The position numbers were made by a program, and so were the translations under genes. This document shows, piece by piece, positions 34,020 to 41,432 of a stretch of 64,000 nt of DNA; positions within the stretch are counted from its first letter, which is position 1, and each line of letters opens with the position of its first letter. The notes under the pieces are model-generated. The model was given only the letters and a program-made list of their open reading frames with translations, ran no database searches and was not told where the DNA came from. Source of the DNA: Geoanaerobacter pelophilus (GTDB lineage: Bacteria > Desulfobacterota > Desulfuromonadia > Geobacterales > DSM-12255). The DNA lies in the NCBI RefSeq assembly GCF_018476885.1, contig NZ_JAHCVJ010000004.1:186001-250000 (forward strand), given 5' to 3'.

Positions 34020-34676
34020 TCAAAATCGCACATGTGCCGGCTTGCACAGACAACCGAGCCTCGTTCCCTTGTTGAGGAAGCCAAAGATCCTCTTCCGTAA
34101 CAGGTTCAGCTCTTCGGAAGTGATTTTGACGTCATTGGCGACATGCCAGTCCGGGATCATCTGCAGTTCCAGGATAACGAGGCCGGCTCTTGCCAGAGCC
34201 TTTTTCTTGCGGGGGCCGGTCTTATGCGTGTCGGTTACCTCGATACCAATGACACCAGCTGTTTCGTAATAGAGATCTGAATCAGGAGACAAACCCAGCT
34301 TACAATCCACAGTGTAGTTGAGTCCGGATCGATCATCATGAACGGCCCACTCATCGGAAGTTTCTTCAATCTTGAGCATGAACTCTTTCCCGAACAGTCT
34401 GATCCGCCATGTCCATAACTTACACACGTATTCCTGGACAAGTTCGTGGGCGATCCCCTTGGAACCCTTGCCATGTCCGTCTCCGGAACCGCCGAGATAG
34501 GCAAAGCTGGATGATTTCGCTCCGCGGTCCACCGGCACCATGGGCCTCAGCTTGATAATGTCGTAGAAATGTTTTCCTTCCCACTCTTCCGGATACTGGC
34601 GCCGTAGGCGCAGAGCTTCATGTACGGTAATGATCGGGCTAGAAAAATCTGCTTTCTGGTACGCTAACAGTTTCAT
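34020..34676 (-). CDS. 218-aa protein with possible CoiA-like nuclease core
   Basis: GGGGA precedes the ATG, which overlaps the upstream stop by 4 bases. Residues about 125-175 show YTVDCKLGLSPDS, then VIGIEVTDTHKT and a helix with KKKALARAGLVILELQ. An Asp and Glu-x-Thr strand pattern followed by 'THKT..K' resembles nuclease-like domains of the CoiA type. The active-site Lys is not certain. The C-terminus has two Cys (CLC). It could process DNA for the element; this is inference. Confidence 0.55.
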   Translation of the reverse strand: MKLLAYQKADFSSPIITVHEALRLRRQYPEEWEGKHFYDIIKLRPMVPVDRGAKSSSFAYLGGSGDGHGKGSKGIAHELVQEYVCKLWTWRIRLFGKEFMLKIEETSDEWAVHDDRSGLNYTVDCKLGLSPDSDLYYETAGVIGIEVTDTHKTGPRKKKALARAGLVILELQMIPDWHVANDVKITSEELNLLRKRIFGFLNKGTRLGCLCKPAHVRF

Positions 34677-35143
34677 ATATTCCCCTCGACTATGTTGTAG
34701 TCCGGCGTCAGCAGGTTGATCGCTTTACCGATGGCGATGTCCAGCGTGATCACCTCCTGGCCGTTTAGATAAATCTTGCCGGCAGGAGCGCCTTTCTCGA
34801 CCAGGCTGATTTCAAGTGAATGGATGCCGTCCTTCTGTCTGGCAACCAGATAGAGCGCCTGTGAATTCCCGCAGTTATTGCGTTTGAGCACCGTTACCAG
34901 TTCGATTTTGCTGCCCGCTTTGCTGGTTCGCTTCCAGTAGGCCTGCATGAAGTAGTTCAGAGACGATTTGACGGTGGCCAGTTCATAGAGATCGTTATCA
35001 ATGACAAAACCCCAGAAGTTGGCCTTGACCAAGGTGTTTCTGTTGAAGCGGGTCTTGTAATGGCCGCCGTTATCCCGGTAGTCATACCGTTCCATCTCGA
35101 CCGTGGCGGAGACGGATATCCCTTTGAAATTGAATTCGATCAT
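34673..35143 (-). CDS. 156-aa hypothetical protein in the recombinase-like operon
   Basis: No family recognised. Predicted mainly beta-rich (ISVSATVEMERYDYRDNGGH at the start; KIYLNGQEVITLDIAIGKAI near the end). Overlaps the gene on each side by 4 bases, so it is co-translated with both. No membrane segment, cysteine cluster or catalytic motif. Confidence 0.65.
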   Translation of the reverse strand: MIEFNFKGISVSATVEMERYDYRDNGGHYKTRFNRNTLVKANFWGFVIDNDLYELATVKSSLNYFMQAYWKRTSKAGSKIELVTVLKRNNCGNSQALYLVARQKDGIHSLEISLVEKGAPAGKIYLNGQEVITLDIAIGKAINLLTPDYNIVEGNI

Positions 35144-35625
35144 CCTGCCTCCACCTCCTTCCAGAGCTTGCTCAGATACGTTGCCGACACCTTCAGTTTC
35201 CGCTTGCTCTGCAGATAGCCGGCGATGACGCGAAAGCCCATGTCATCTGCCTTCAGTTCCCTTACCTCGCCCCAGTAGGCCAGGATCTTCCGGCGCAGTA
35301 CCGGTTTCCTCCCCCTGACTACAAGGGATGCTGCCGCCGCCTGGCGCAAGTGGGAGAAGTCTTCGTACTGCTCCTGATCCGCCACCCGGTAACCTTTTCC
35401 CTTGATAGTGTCCCAGCCCCCCTTGCGGGCCGCCATGATAAAGGCGCAGTATTTGGAGATGCGGCCGGGGAGATTGGGGCGTTCGCCTTTTAGCTGAAAC
35501 GATCTCTTCACACCGTCCTGAAAGATCTCGATGATCTTGTCCTCCGGCAGCGATGCCACCCAGGAAAAGAGCTTCTTCCGCTCATGTTCCGTCAGGCCGG
35601 TTATCAAGTTCAGTTGCTCGGTCAT
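35140..35625 (-). CDS. 161-aa basic hypothetical protein in the recombinase-like operon
   Basis: No family recognised. Helical and basic, with an N-terminal segment LTEHERKKLFSWVASLPEDK and a C-terminal RVIAGYLQSKRKLKVSATYL that could form a helix-turn-helix. Follows the recombinase-like gene by one base (GAGG ribosome site) and overlaps the next gene. A DNA-binding accessory factor for the recombinase-like protein is plausible but unproven. Confidence 0.65.
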   Translation of the reverse strand: MTEQLNLITGLTEHERKKLFSWVASLPEDKIIEIFQDGVKRSFQLKGERPNLPGRISKYCAFIMAARKGGWDTIKGKGYRVADQEQYEDFSHLRQAAAASLVVRGRKPVLRRKILAYWGEVRELKADDMGFRVIAGYLQSKRKLKVSATYLSKLWKEVEAG

Positions 35626-35626
35626 G

Positions 35627-36592
35627 TCATCCTCTCGTGTAGGTCAGGGTCTCCCGCAGCCGGAAATGGGAAGTTTCCAGGGAGGTCTGCTGCAGGGCCT
35701 GCTCGTGGCTCATGCCATGGGCAATGCATTCCAGGTAGCGTTCCTGGGCAAAGTTGTGCTTGAGGCCGTGGCTGCCTCGGCCCGGGACATACTGGCCGGT
35801 CTTGTGTGCCGCAGTATTGATTGCCTCCACATAGGCGAAGTAATCGCTCTCCAGTCTTCCCTGATGGTCGAGATATTCTTCCAGCCTGCGGTAGGTTGGG
35901 ACGGAGACGAAGTGTTCGGTCTCTTTCCCACCTTTCTCCACCGAGGCGACTATGCCCACCTCTGATCCGGTGACTGGATCGGCACTGATGCCGCGCAGCC
36001 CATTCTTGGTCAGCGGGTTTTTCAGCCGCCGGTTGCTGGGAGCGCCGACCCCTTCAGTACGCAGGCCGCCTTCGTATTGCAATGACGCCTGCAACTGGAA
36101 AGTCCCATCGCTGATGGCGGCGATCAGCCGGACTGGATCGGGGTAGGCCCGGTTGTCGAAGAGCTTGCTCGACTTCCGGAGCAGCTTTCTGCTTCTGGCG
36201 TAGAATTCCATGCGCAGCTGTTCCGTGTTTAATCTGGGAATCTCCAGAGCATGGATCTCGATATAATGATTGATGGCGTATTCGAACTTTCCCAGTGCCG
36301 ACAGGATGGTCTCCATGGTCTGCCGGGAGCGTTTCTTTTCGACGTAGTACGTCAGCCGCTCCTCCAGGTACGCCGCCATGTCATCGTGAATGGACGCGGT
36401 ATCAAGGATGGAAGTCCGTCCGTTTCCGATCATGAACGCCACGAAGCGATGGGTCTCGTATTTGTAGACCTTCCAGGAGCCGAAGGAGCGGATTCCCATG
36501 GCGCTGTCCGCCTTGGTCTCACGGATTGAGCGTATCGCGTGGAAAACCGCTTCAGTCTGGGAGTGCAGTGATGTCGGCCACCTGTGTTTCAT
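35627..36592 (-). CDS. Tyrosine-recombinase-like protein with altered catalytic motifs
   Basis: A 321-aa protein. The C-terminal segments HGLKHNFAQERY and ETSHFRLRETLTY align with the HxxR ... (G/H)H..R ... Y pattern of tyrosine recombinases. The HxxR arginine is replaced by lysine (HGLK). An upstream GLRTEGVGA may supply the first arginine. The N-terminal half is helical and may be a core-binding domain. It heads an operon of five closely packed genes and is distinct from the island's P4-type integrase. It could be a specialised or inactive recombinase; target site unknown. Confidence 0.6.
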   Translation of the reverse strand: MKHRWPTSLHSQTEAVFHAIRSIRETKADSAMGIRSFGSWKVYKYETHRFVAFMIGNGRTSILDTASIHDDMAAYLEERLTYYVEKKRSRQTMETILSALGKFEYAINHYIEIHALEIPRLNTEQLRMEFYARSRKLLRKSSKLFDNRAYPDPVRLIAAISDGTFQLQASLQYEGGLRTEGVGAPSNRRLKNPLTKNGLRGISADPVTGSEVGIVASVEKGGKETEHFVSVPTYRRLEEYLDHQGRLESDYFAYVEAINTAAHKTGQYVPGRGSHGLKHNFAQERYLECIAHGMSHEQALQQTSLETSHFRLRETLTYTRG

Positions 36593-37082
36593 TGATTACC
36601 TTTGGCCGTTGCCGGCCTGCGTGGTGAGATGACATGCTCTTTTTCCGGCATCGCCATGCCGACGGTAGCAGCTCCGTCTTCCTGCTTTTCGTAGTGTCCC
36701 TTGTATGTGGACCGGGCAAGGATTCCTGCCGTCTGTCCTGCTGTCTGTCGTGAACCGGGACTCTACCGGTGGATCACATCAAACAGGTCCTCGATTGTGC
36801 TGTTCCGGGAAACGCCTCGCCACTGCGTTCAGGACTCAGGGGCCGATACCTGGTCCGCCATCTAATGGTTTCCGGTACAACGTTCGATCATGGGAGGTAG
36901 AGGTGCCTTGACCTCGACATGAAAGGGCTCTGCTTAGGTTGGCCAATCCCATGGGTGGTGTCCGGCCGGGCCAAGTGGCTCGACGGCTCTGGGTACACCG
37001 GGCAATGATGCTGCGAAAAACCTCTCCTATCTGAAAAGTTGTAACTGTTTTGTTTGTTTCCTATATCTCGGCAACACGCTGA
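36593..37082. other. 490-base non-coding region rich in inverted repeats
   Basis: No convincing gene: the longest open frame (36705-36911, plus) lacks a ribosome site and codon support. The stretch is G/C-rich with many short complementary pairs, for example GAGGT/ACCTC (36899-36917), TTGGCC/GGCCAA (36938-36975) and GGTGT/ACACC (36957-36999). It lies upstream of the recombinase-like operon and just after the end of a possible replication protein gene. A structured leader RNA, recombination site or replication origin are all possible. Confidence 0.45.
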
Positions 37083-38213
37083 TTACTCTGAGCTTTCAGT
37101 GGTAGGCTCACCAGTAAGGCCGGTATTTGTGATCATTTGTTGGCACTGCTCCCAAGCATTCAGTTTTGCAATCCCGTCAAGATGTTCATCTTTGAGATCA
37201 TGAAAAAGTGTTGAAGATGCCCTGGCTTCGTCACGATATTTCTGACGGTCTTCCATTGTCAGTGAGATCCAGTGACTATCTCGTTCCTGTGCTTCTCTTT
37301 CCTCAGTCGCCTGTTGCTCTTCCTTTCTCCTGGCCTCGGCACGTTTACGTTCTGCGGCAGCCTCTGCCTTGGCAGCGCGAACATGAGGTGGTTCATACCA
37401 TTCCGGTACGACGAGGTCATCACAGAGTGCCTGGAGATAGCCACCGGGATTACGGATCTCAGTGTGCTCCCGTCGCCAGCTTTCTGCCGCGATGTCAGCA
37501 GCCTGCATAACCCTCTCGCTCCCGTGGCGCTTTATCAGGATGATCAGATCATTTTCAGAGATTTTTGAAAACGGCGAGCCGGATAACAACACCAGGATCT
37601 GCTCTGTCGTTGTGTTCTGGGTAATCTCTGCTGTTTCTTCTGTTAAGGAATCACGGATTTTGAGGGTTTCCTTCCCTGCTTTTTTCGGGAAACGTTCCCT
37701 GACATTTACAGGGTTCCTTTCCTGCTTTTTGAGGGTATCCATTAATTCCAGTAACTTACCGCGTACAAATTTATAGTGGCAGGTGGGGGCTCCGTTCGCC
37801 TTCTTAACGACGGTCTGGACATAGCCATCCTTCACCAAGACTTTGACTATCTTCCTGACAACATCCTCTCGAAGTCCGACCCTTTCGAGCCAAGTCTTCC
37901 CTTCAGCCTCCCTGCCTGTGCTTTCATTAATTTCATCAGCGGCAACGTCAACACCTGAAGCGCCGTCAAGCTCCTGTTGCTTGCAGGAAGGTTCATATTG
38001 TCGGTAAAACCAGCCGCATCCGATTCCCGGCAACTTGCGACCTCGAAAGTGGTAGCTCCAGGTAAATATCTCAGAAAGAATAATGGCCGTGTTCAAGTCA
38101 CCAAAATAACGAACAAACGGTTTGAAGACCGTGAGCCTGTTTTTCGGACTGTTGAACTCTGCCAGGAGTTCTTCAACATCTTCTACGGCATATAGCTTGT
38201 TATCTTCAGGCAT
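37083..38213 (-). CDS. Possible replication/regulatory protein with winged-helix-like N-terminus
   Basis: Read from the ATG at 38213 (GGAAG upstream), 376 aa; an earlier ATG at 38288 overlapping the alpA-like gene is also possible. FVRYFGDLNTAIILSEIFTW with WLERVGLREDVVRKIVKVLV and DGYVQTVVKK forms an N-terminal winged-helix pattern common in element-borne replication or regulatory proteins. A long Glu/Ala/Arg-rich coiled coil (about 285-325) follows. The neighbour upstream is an AlpA-like regulator on the same strand. No helicase or primase motif. Function is inferred from position and general architecture. Confidence 0.55.
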   Translation of the reverse strand: MPEDNKLYAVEDVEELLAEFNSPKNRLTVFKPFVRYFGDLNTAIILSEIFTWSYHFRGRKLPGIGCGWFYRQYEPSCKQQELDGASGVDVAADEINESTGREAEGKTWLERVGLREDVVRKIVKVLVKDGYVQTVVKKANGAPTCHYKFVRGKLLELMDTLKKQERNPVNVRERFPKKAGKETLKIRDSLTEETAEITQNTTTEQILVLLSGSPFSKISENDLIILIKRHGSERVMQAADIAAESWRREHTEIRNPGGYLQALCDDLVVPEWYEPPHVRAAKAEAAAERKRAEARRKEEQQATEEREAQERDSHWISLTMEDRQKYRDEARASSTLFHDLKDEHLDGIAKLNAWEQCQQMITNTGLTGEPTTESSE

Positions 38214-38277
38214 ATTTACTTCGCTTCCGGTAATCGTGCCGGCATCGGTTATGCTGTATCCACTTGACCGGGCACGG

Positions 38278-38505
38278 TTATTCGGCATGCGTGTTGCGGG
38301 CGATCAGTGAGCGGATATCCTCAACCCGCCAGGCGGTGATCCTGGGACCGAGTTTTACCGGCTGGGGATAACGTCCGGACCGCACACCTTCCCACCAGGT
38401 GGAACGACTGACAGGATACAAAGGAGGGATGGGCGGGTTGGCCTTCGCGTCACCGATGATGCTGGGCAACCGGACAAAGCCGGTCTCGGGTAACTTGCTG
38501 TGCAT
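38278..38505 (-). CDS. AlpA-family excisionase/regulator
   Basis: A 75-aa protein from the ATG at 38505 with GGAGG five bases upstream. SRSTWWEGVRSGRYPQPVKL followed by GPRITAWRVEDIRSLI is the classical AlpA/MerR-like helix-turn-helix-wing of P4-type elements. Such proteins regulate integrase expression or act as excision factors. Consistent position: between the integrase and the element's next gene. Confidence 0.88.
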   Translation of the reverse strand: MHSKLPETGFVRLPSIIGDAKANPPIPPLYPVSRSTWWEGVRSGRYPQPVKLGPRITAWRVEDIRSLIARNTHAE

Positions 38506-38905
38506 AAAACCTCCATGATTCAGTGTGCGATTAACGGAAGCATCCGGACAGGTTTGGAACATACTGTCCTACTTGTAATATCTTCTATGGGGGAAGGTGC
38601 CCCTGCATTCCATTTGACGGTTTCTTCAACTGCCGGCCAGAAAAACAAAAAACGGCCACTGCCCCGTTTCGGGGAAATGGCCGTTGCATTTGATGCATGG
38701 GAGACCCAATCCAAATGACAGCAGGCCGAATATTGCTGCTGCCGGGTCTATGCCGTGACCGTTGGCCCGCCATGCCGGACCGGATCAATCAATTTGAGAC
38801 ATTATAATACCGTCTCAGTCGATCGCGTCAAGGGATTTCTTTTAATAAAATACAATTAAAACAATATGTTACAAGCTGAAACATTCAGAATCAACAAATA
38901 ATTCC
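38506..38905. other. 400-base interval between integrase and alpA-like gene
   Basis: No supported gene; open frames of 64-72 codons cover the integrase terminator and lack ribosome sites. Contains that terminator (38640-38685), a second hairpin around CAGCAG/GCTGCTG (38722-38744), and a GAGAC/GTCTC inverted pair near 38796-38817. The A/T-rich part next to the integrase stop (38830-38905) shows nothing further. Probably holds the alpA promoter, though no strong match was found. Confidence 0.5.
38640..38685 (-). terminator. Intrinsic terminator of the integrase transcript
   Basis: AACGGCCA...TGGCCGTT with an inner CCCCG/CGGGG stem forms a strong hairpin. On the minus strand it is followed by a T-rich tract (38641-38650). 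It lies 220 bases after the integrase stop, before the alpA-like gene. Confidence 0.8.
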
Positions 38906-40168
38906 TCAGCCTGCAGATCGCTCAGATATCTGTATGACTTTTGCCCCAGATTTCAGGTTATCGAGATAGTCAGCCCACGTCTGCATCATCTTTTTCCGTG
39001 CTGCCAGGTGAGTTGTGCGATTGTAAGCCCGCCCGAGCGAATCCCTGACAACGTGAGCCAGTTGATGTTCGATGATCTCAGGCTGAACATGCAGGACCTC
39101 CTCAAGGATCGTCCGGGCCATCGCCCTGAAACCGTGGGCGGTCATTTCGCCTTTTTCGTACCCCATGCGCCGGATCGCTTGATTGATCGTAACGTCGCTG
39201 ATCGGTTTCAGATTGGTAGTCATGCTCGGAAAGAGGTACTTACCTCCGCCGGTTACCTTTTGAAGCTCCTTAAGCACATCTATTGCCTGCTGTGCTAGCG
39301 GGACAAGGTGCTTTTCGCCTTTTCGCGATTCCTTCAGGCGCTTCTTGAGTTTCATCCGCTCGATCGGCACGTTCCATTCGCCCGCATCGAGATCAAATTC
39401 TGTCCATTCCGCCAGTCGCAATTCACCCGGTCGGAGGAAAACGAGAGCCGACAGGCGCATTGCACACTTGACGATAAACGAACCTCCGTACTCATCGATA
39501 GCCCGCAGGAAAGGGGCAACATCTTTCGGGTCTGTGAGGGCCGCATGGTGTTTGGGGATGACCGGTGTTAGCGTGCCTCTCAAGTCGGCCGTGCAATCGC
39601 GCTCGGCTCGGCCTGTGGCGACAGCATACCGGAAGACCTGTCCGCAGATGGATTTTACGCGGTGTGCTGTTTCAAGCTTCTCACGGGCCTCTATGCGCCG
39701 AAAAACCTGCAGCATGTCAGTTGCTTTCAGTTCGGAAATAGCTCGCGTACCAATATGCGGGAAAACGTCATGCTTCAGACGGCTGATAACAGTTGCGGCA
39801 TGGGTGGCCGCCCAGACCGGTACCTGACGGTTGTACCACTCCAAGGCGATTGCCTCGAAGGTCTCAGTTTCTTGGGTCTGCGACTGTTTTTCTGCTTTGC
39901 GGGCTTCCCCAGGGCTAATTCCGTGGGCAAGGAGCTTGCGGGCATCTTCCCGTCGTTGACGGGCATCTGCAAGTGTAATTTCTGGGTAGGAGCCGAGGGA
40001 TAATTGATTCGGCTTGTTATCGAAAATGTAATTGAATCGCCAGAGCCGCCCGCCAGTTTTGGTTACGAGCAAATAAAGCCCATAACCGTCTGGCAGCTTA
40101 TAGTCCTTTTCTTTCGGTTTGGCATTTCTGACCTGAACATCAGTTAGTGGTACAATCCGCCTCGGCAT
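38906..40168 (-). CDS. P4-type tyrosine integrase of the island
   Basis: A 420-aa integrase from the ATG at 40168 (GGAGG upstream). The N-terminal arm-binding region (TDVQVRNAKPKEKDYKLPDG) is of the P4/DUF4102 type. Catalytic residues: Arg in FLRPGELRLAEW, His345 and Arg348 in AHGFR, His372 in QLAH, and Tyr382 in AYNR. It looks complete and active. The gene starts about 190 bases from the tRNA-Ser 3' end, the usual arrangement for integrases that target tRNA genes. Repeats of TTTGTGGTA overlap its upstream region and may couple expression to integrase occupancy. Confidence 0.95.
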   Translation of the reverse strand: MPRRIVPLTDVQVRNAKPKEKDYKLPDGYGLYLLVTKTGGRLWRFNYIFDNKPNQLSLGSYPEITLADARQRREDARKLLAHGISPGEARKAEKQSQTQETETFEAIALEWYNRQVPVWAATHAATVISRLKHDVFPHIGTRAISELKATDMLQVFRRIEAREKLETAHRVKSICGQVFRYAVATGRAERDCTADLRGTLTPVIPKHHAALTDPKDVAPFLRAIDEYGGSFIVKCAMRLSALVFLRPGELRLAEWTEFDLDAGEWNVPIERMKLKKRLKESRKGEKHLVPLAQQAIDVLKELQKVTGGGKYLFPSMTTNLKPISDVTINQAIRRMGYEKGEMTAHGFRAMARTILEEVLHVQPEIIEHQLAHVVRDSLGRAYNRTTHLAARKKMMQTWADYLDNLKSGAKVIQISERSAG

Positions 40169-40183
40169 AAGCCACCTCCAGCT

Positions 40184-40247
40184 ATTGTGGTAGGTTTTTG
40201 TGGTACGCGAAATTTTTTGTGGTATATTTGGTGTAAATCTACCACAT
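40184..40247 (+). promoter_or_regulatory. Right integrase arm-type repeats
   Basis: ATTGTGGTAG at 40184, TTTTTGTGGTA at 40195 and TTTTTTGTGGTA at 40213 are direct copies; CTACCACA at 40239 is inverted. The same motif in opposite orientation is at 2126-2147. They lie immediately upstream of the integrase start, so bound integrase could also repress its own promoter. Binding is inferred. Confidence 0.6.
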
Positions 40248-40292
40248 AAAACATCGGATGTCAAAAGACAGAGCTGGATCTACTAGGATGAT

Positions 40293-40328
40293 AAAAAGCA
40301 AAAAGCCCCTGATTTCTCAGAGGCTTTT
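40293..40328 (-). terminator. Intrinsic terminator downstream of tRNA-Ser
   Basis: AAAAGCCCCTGA (40301-40312) pairs with TCAGAGGCTTTT (40317-40328) around a TTTC loop. On the minus strand the hairpin runs into a T-rich tract (40293-40304). It lies 32 bases beyond the tRNA 3' end, inside the element side of the junction, so the island probably supplies the terminator for the host tRNA. Confidence 0.8.
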
Positions 40329-40359
40329 GGACTACATTGGACTTCGCCAGATTGTTAAA

Positions 40360-40450
40360 TGGCGGAGAGAGAGGGATTCGAACCCTCGGTACGCTATTAA
40401 CATACACACGCTTTCCAGGCGTGCTCCTTCAGCCGCTCGGACATCTCTCC
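40360..40450 (-). tRNA. tRNA-Ser(GGA)
   Basis: A 91-base tRNA with CCA encoded. Acceptor stem GGAGAGA/TCTCTCC with discriminator G, anticodon loop CTGGAAA giving anticodon GGA, a long variable arm as in class II tRNAs, and a T loop with GGTTCGAATCC. The island junction coincides with its 3' end. It probably lay directly upstream of ffs before the insertion. Confidence 0.97.
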
Positions 40451-40566
40451 GTAACGCGGAACTATATTATAGCTCCCTTTGTTTTGTAAAGATAATTTAT
40501 GACATCCTCTAAAAGTCTCATCCTCCAGCTAATGAAAAAGCTGCTTAGCTTATCCAGACGAATGCT

Positions 40567-41430
40567 TTAGCCCATATCGCAAGCCGGATCAGCTCCATCC
40601 AAAGTTCCCTGCACAAAATGCCCCCGCCCCCGGCAACCGCCACGGCAATCACTAATCATGGGGCAATCAAGGCATGCGGCAGGACGTGAGACAATTGATG
40701 CTCGAAATTCCTTTTTTTGCTGGGAAGAGACAATATCTCGAAAAGCAGCATTCTGGAGATTCCCCAGTAGAATAGGCATTGCGGGACACGGATACACATC
40801 ACCGTTTGGAGCAATGGCAAGCATGGTATTTGCCGCCTGGCAAATGCCGTCCGGGAATGGAACCGTCGGATGCACGACCCGCCAGAGAAAAGGGTCATTG
40901 GCCGTTACCACCAGCTTCCCTAAAAAAGACACTGCGGCAACCCTTGCCGCAAGCTGCTCACGCTCAACAACCGTGAGACAAAGCGGCTCGGCACCGGCCA
41001 TCAGCCGCTCCATCGGGAGCTGTAACTCAGCCACCCCATTTTCCAGGCAAGCTTCAATTATTTCGGGGAGCAGACAGTGATTTTCTCGGGTGATTCTGAA
41101 GGAAATACCTGATATCTGGGTTAATGGTACTCCCTGGATGTCATCCGGTGACAAGACATCTACAAACAGCTTCTTGACACCAGATGCCAGAAGAGCGACA
41201 GCATCGCGGGCAGACCGATGTGAAACGATGAGCAGCAAAAGCAGGGGCGACCCGGCAAAGCGACTGACAACAGCGGAAGTTTCGGCGCTGAGAGTCGCCC
41301 CCAGATCGGTTATATGGAGTGTCAGTGCGCGGCTCCCGGCAAGCTCGGAGCAAATGCTGCCGTAGTCCGGCGGGTTTTCAGGGATTGGCGTAATGTCCCA
41401 GTAAAGTCTGATCGGGGAACGAAGCTCCAC
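40567..41430 (-). CDS. GeoRSP-type SPASM-domain protein lacking the radical-SAM Cys motif
   Basis: About 288 aa from a GTG at 41430 (GGGAAGA upstream), directly after the radical-SAM stop; a TTG at 41448 is an alternative. The C-terminus holds the SPASM iron-sulfur cysteines: CQAANTMLAIAPNGDVYPCP, then CLDCPMISDCRGGC. The N-terminal part has a TIM-barrel-like strand-helix pattern but no CxxxCxxC, so it cannot bind the catalytic cluster. This fits the 'GeoRSP system SPASM domain protein' known from Geobacter. It presumably helps the adjacent radical-SAM enzyme in peptide modification. Last gene of a nine-gene operon. Confidence 0.85.
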   Translation of the reverse strand: MELRSPIRLYWDITPIPENPPDYGSICSELAGSRALTLHITDLGATLSAETSAVVSRFAGSPLLLLLIVSHRSARDAVALLASGVKKLFVDVLSPDDIQGVPLTQISGISFRITRENHCLLPEIIEACLENGVAELQLPMERLMAGAEPLCLTVVEREQLAARVAAVSFLGKLVVTANDPFLWRVVHPTVPFPDGICQAANTMLAIAPNGDVYPCPAMPILLGNLQNAAFRDIVSSQQKKEFRASIVSRPAACLDCPMISDCRGGCRGRGHFVQGTLDGADPACDMG

Positions 41431-41432
41431 GC

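Larger units (their letters stand above)
2048..40362. mobile_element. Genomic island integrated at the 3' end of tRNA-Ser(GGA)
   Basis: A P4-type integrase sits next to the tRNA-Ser 3' end, and TTTGTGGTA motifs occur in opposite orientations at 2126-2147 and 40184-40247. The gene order tRNA-Ser - ffs - dnaX - ebfC, common in bacteria, is interrupted exactly here. Cargo is dominated by defence-like genes: a peptidase/MBL/FokI-like cassette, an AbiE-like pair, hipBA, and a 14-gene methylase/HerA/NurA/kinase operon. It also carries an AlpA-like regulator. No conjugation genes are recognisable, so it is probably not self-transmissible. Two related small membrane-protein genes in inverted orientation (2.3 and 33.6 kb) hint at a composite history. 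Confidence 0.8.

Noticed and set aside
36705-36911. 68-codon plus-strand frame
   Set aside because: No ribosome site, composition not coding-like, and the region is dominated by inverted repeats.
38585-38788. Open frames between alpA and integrase
   Set aside because: They read through the integrase terminator hairpin and have no ribosome sites.
2126-40247. TTTGTGGTA motifs as att direct repeats
   Set aside because: The copies at the two ends are in opposite orientation and occur several times, as expected for integrase arm sites rather than a core repeat.
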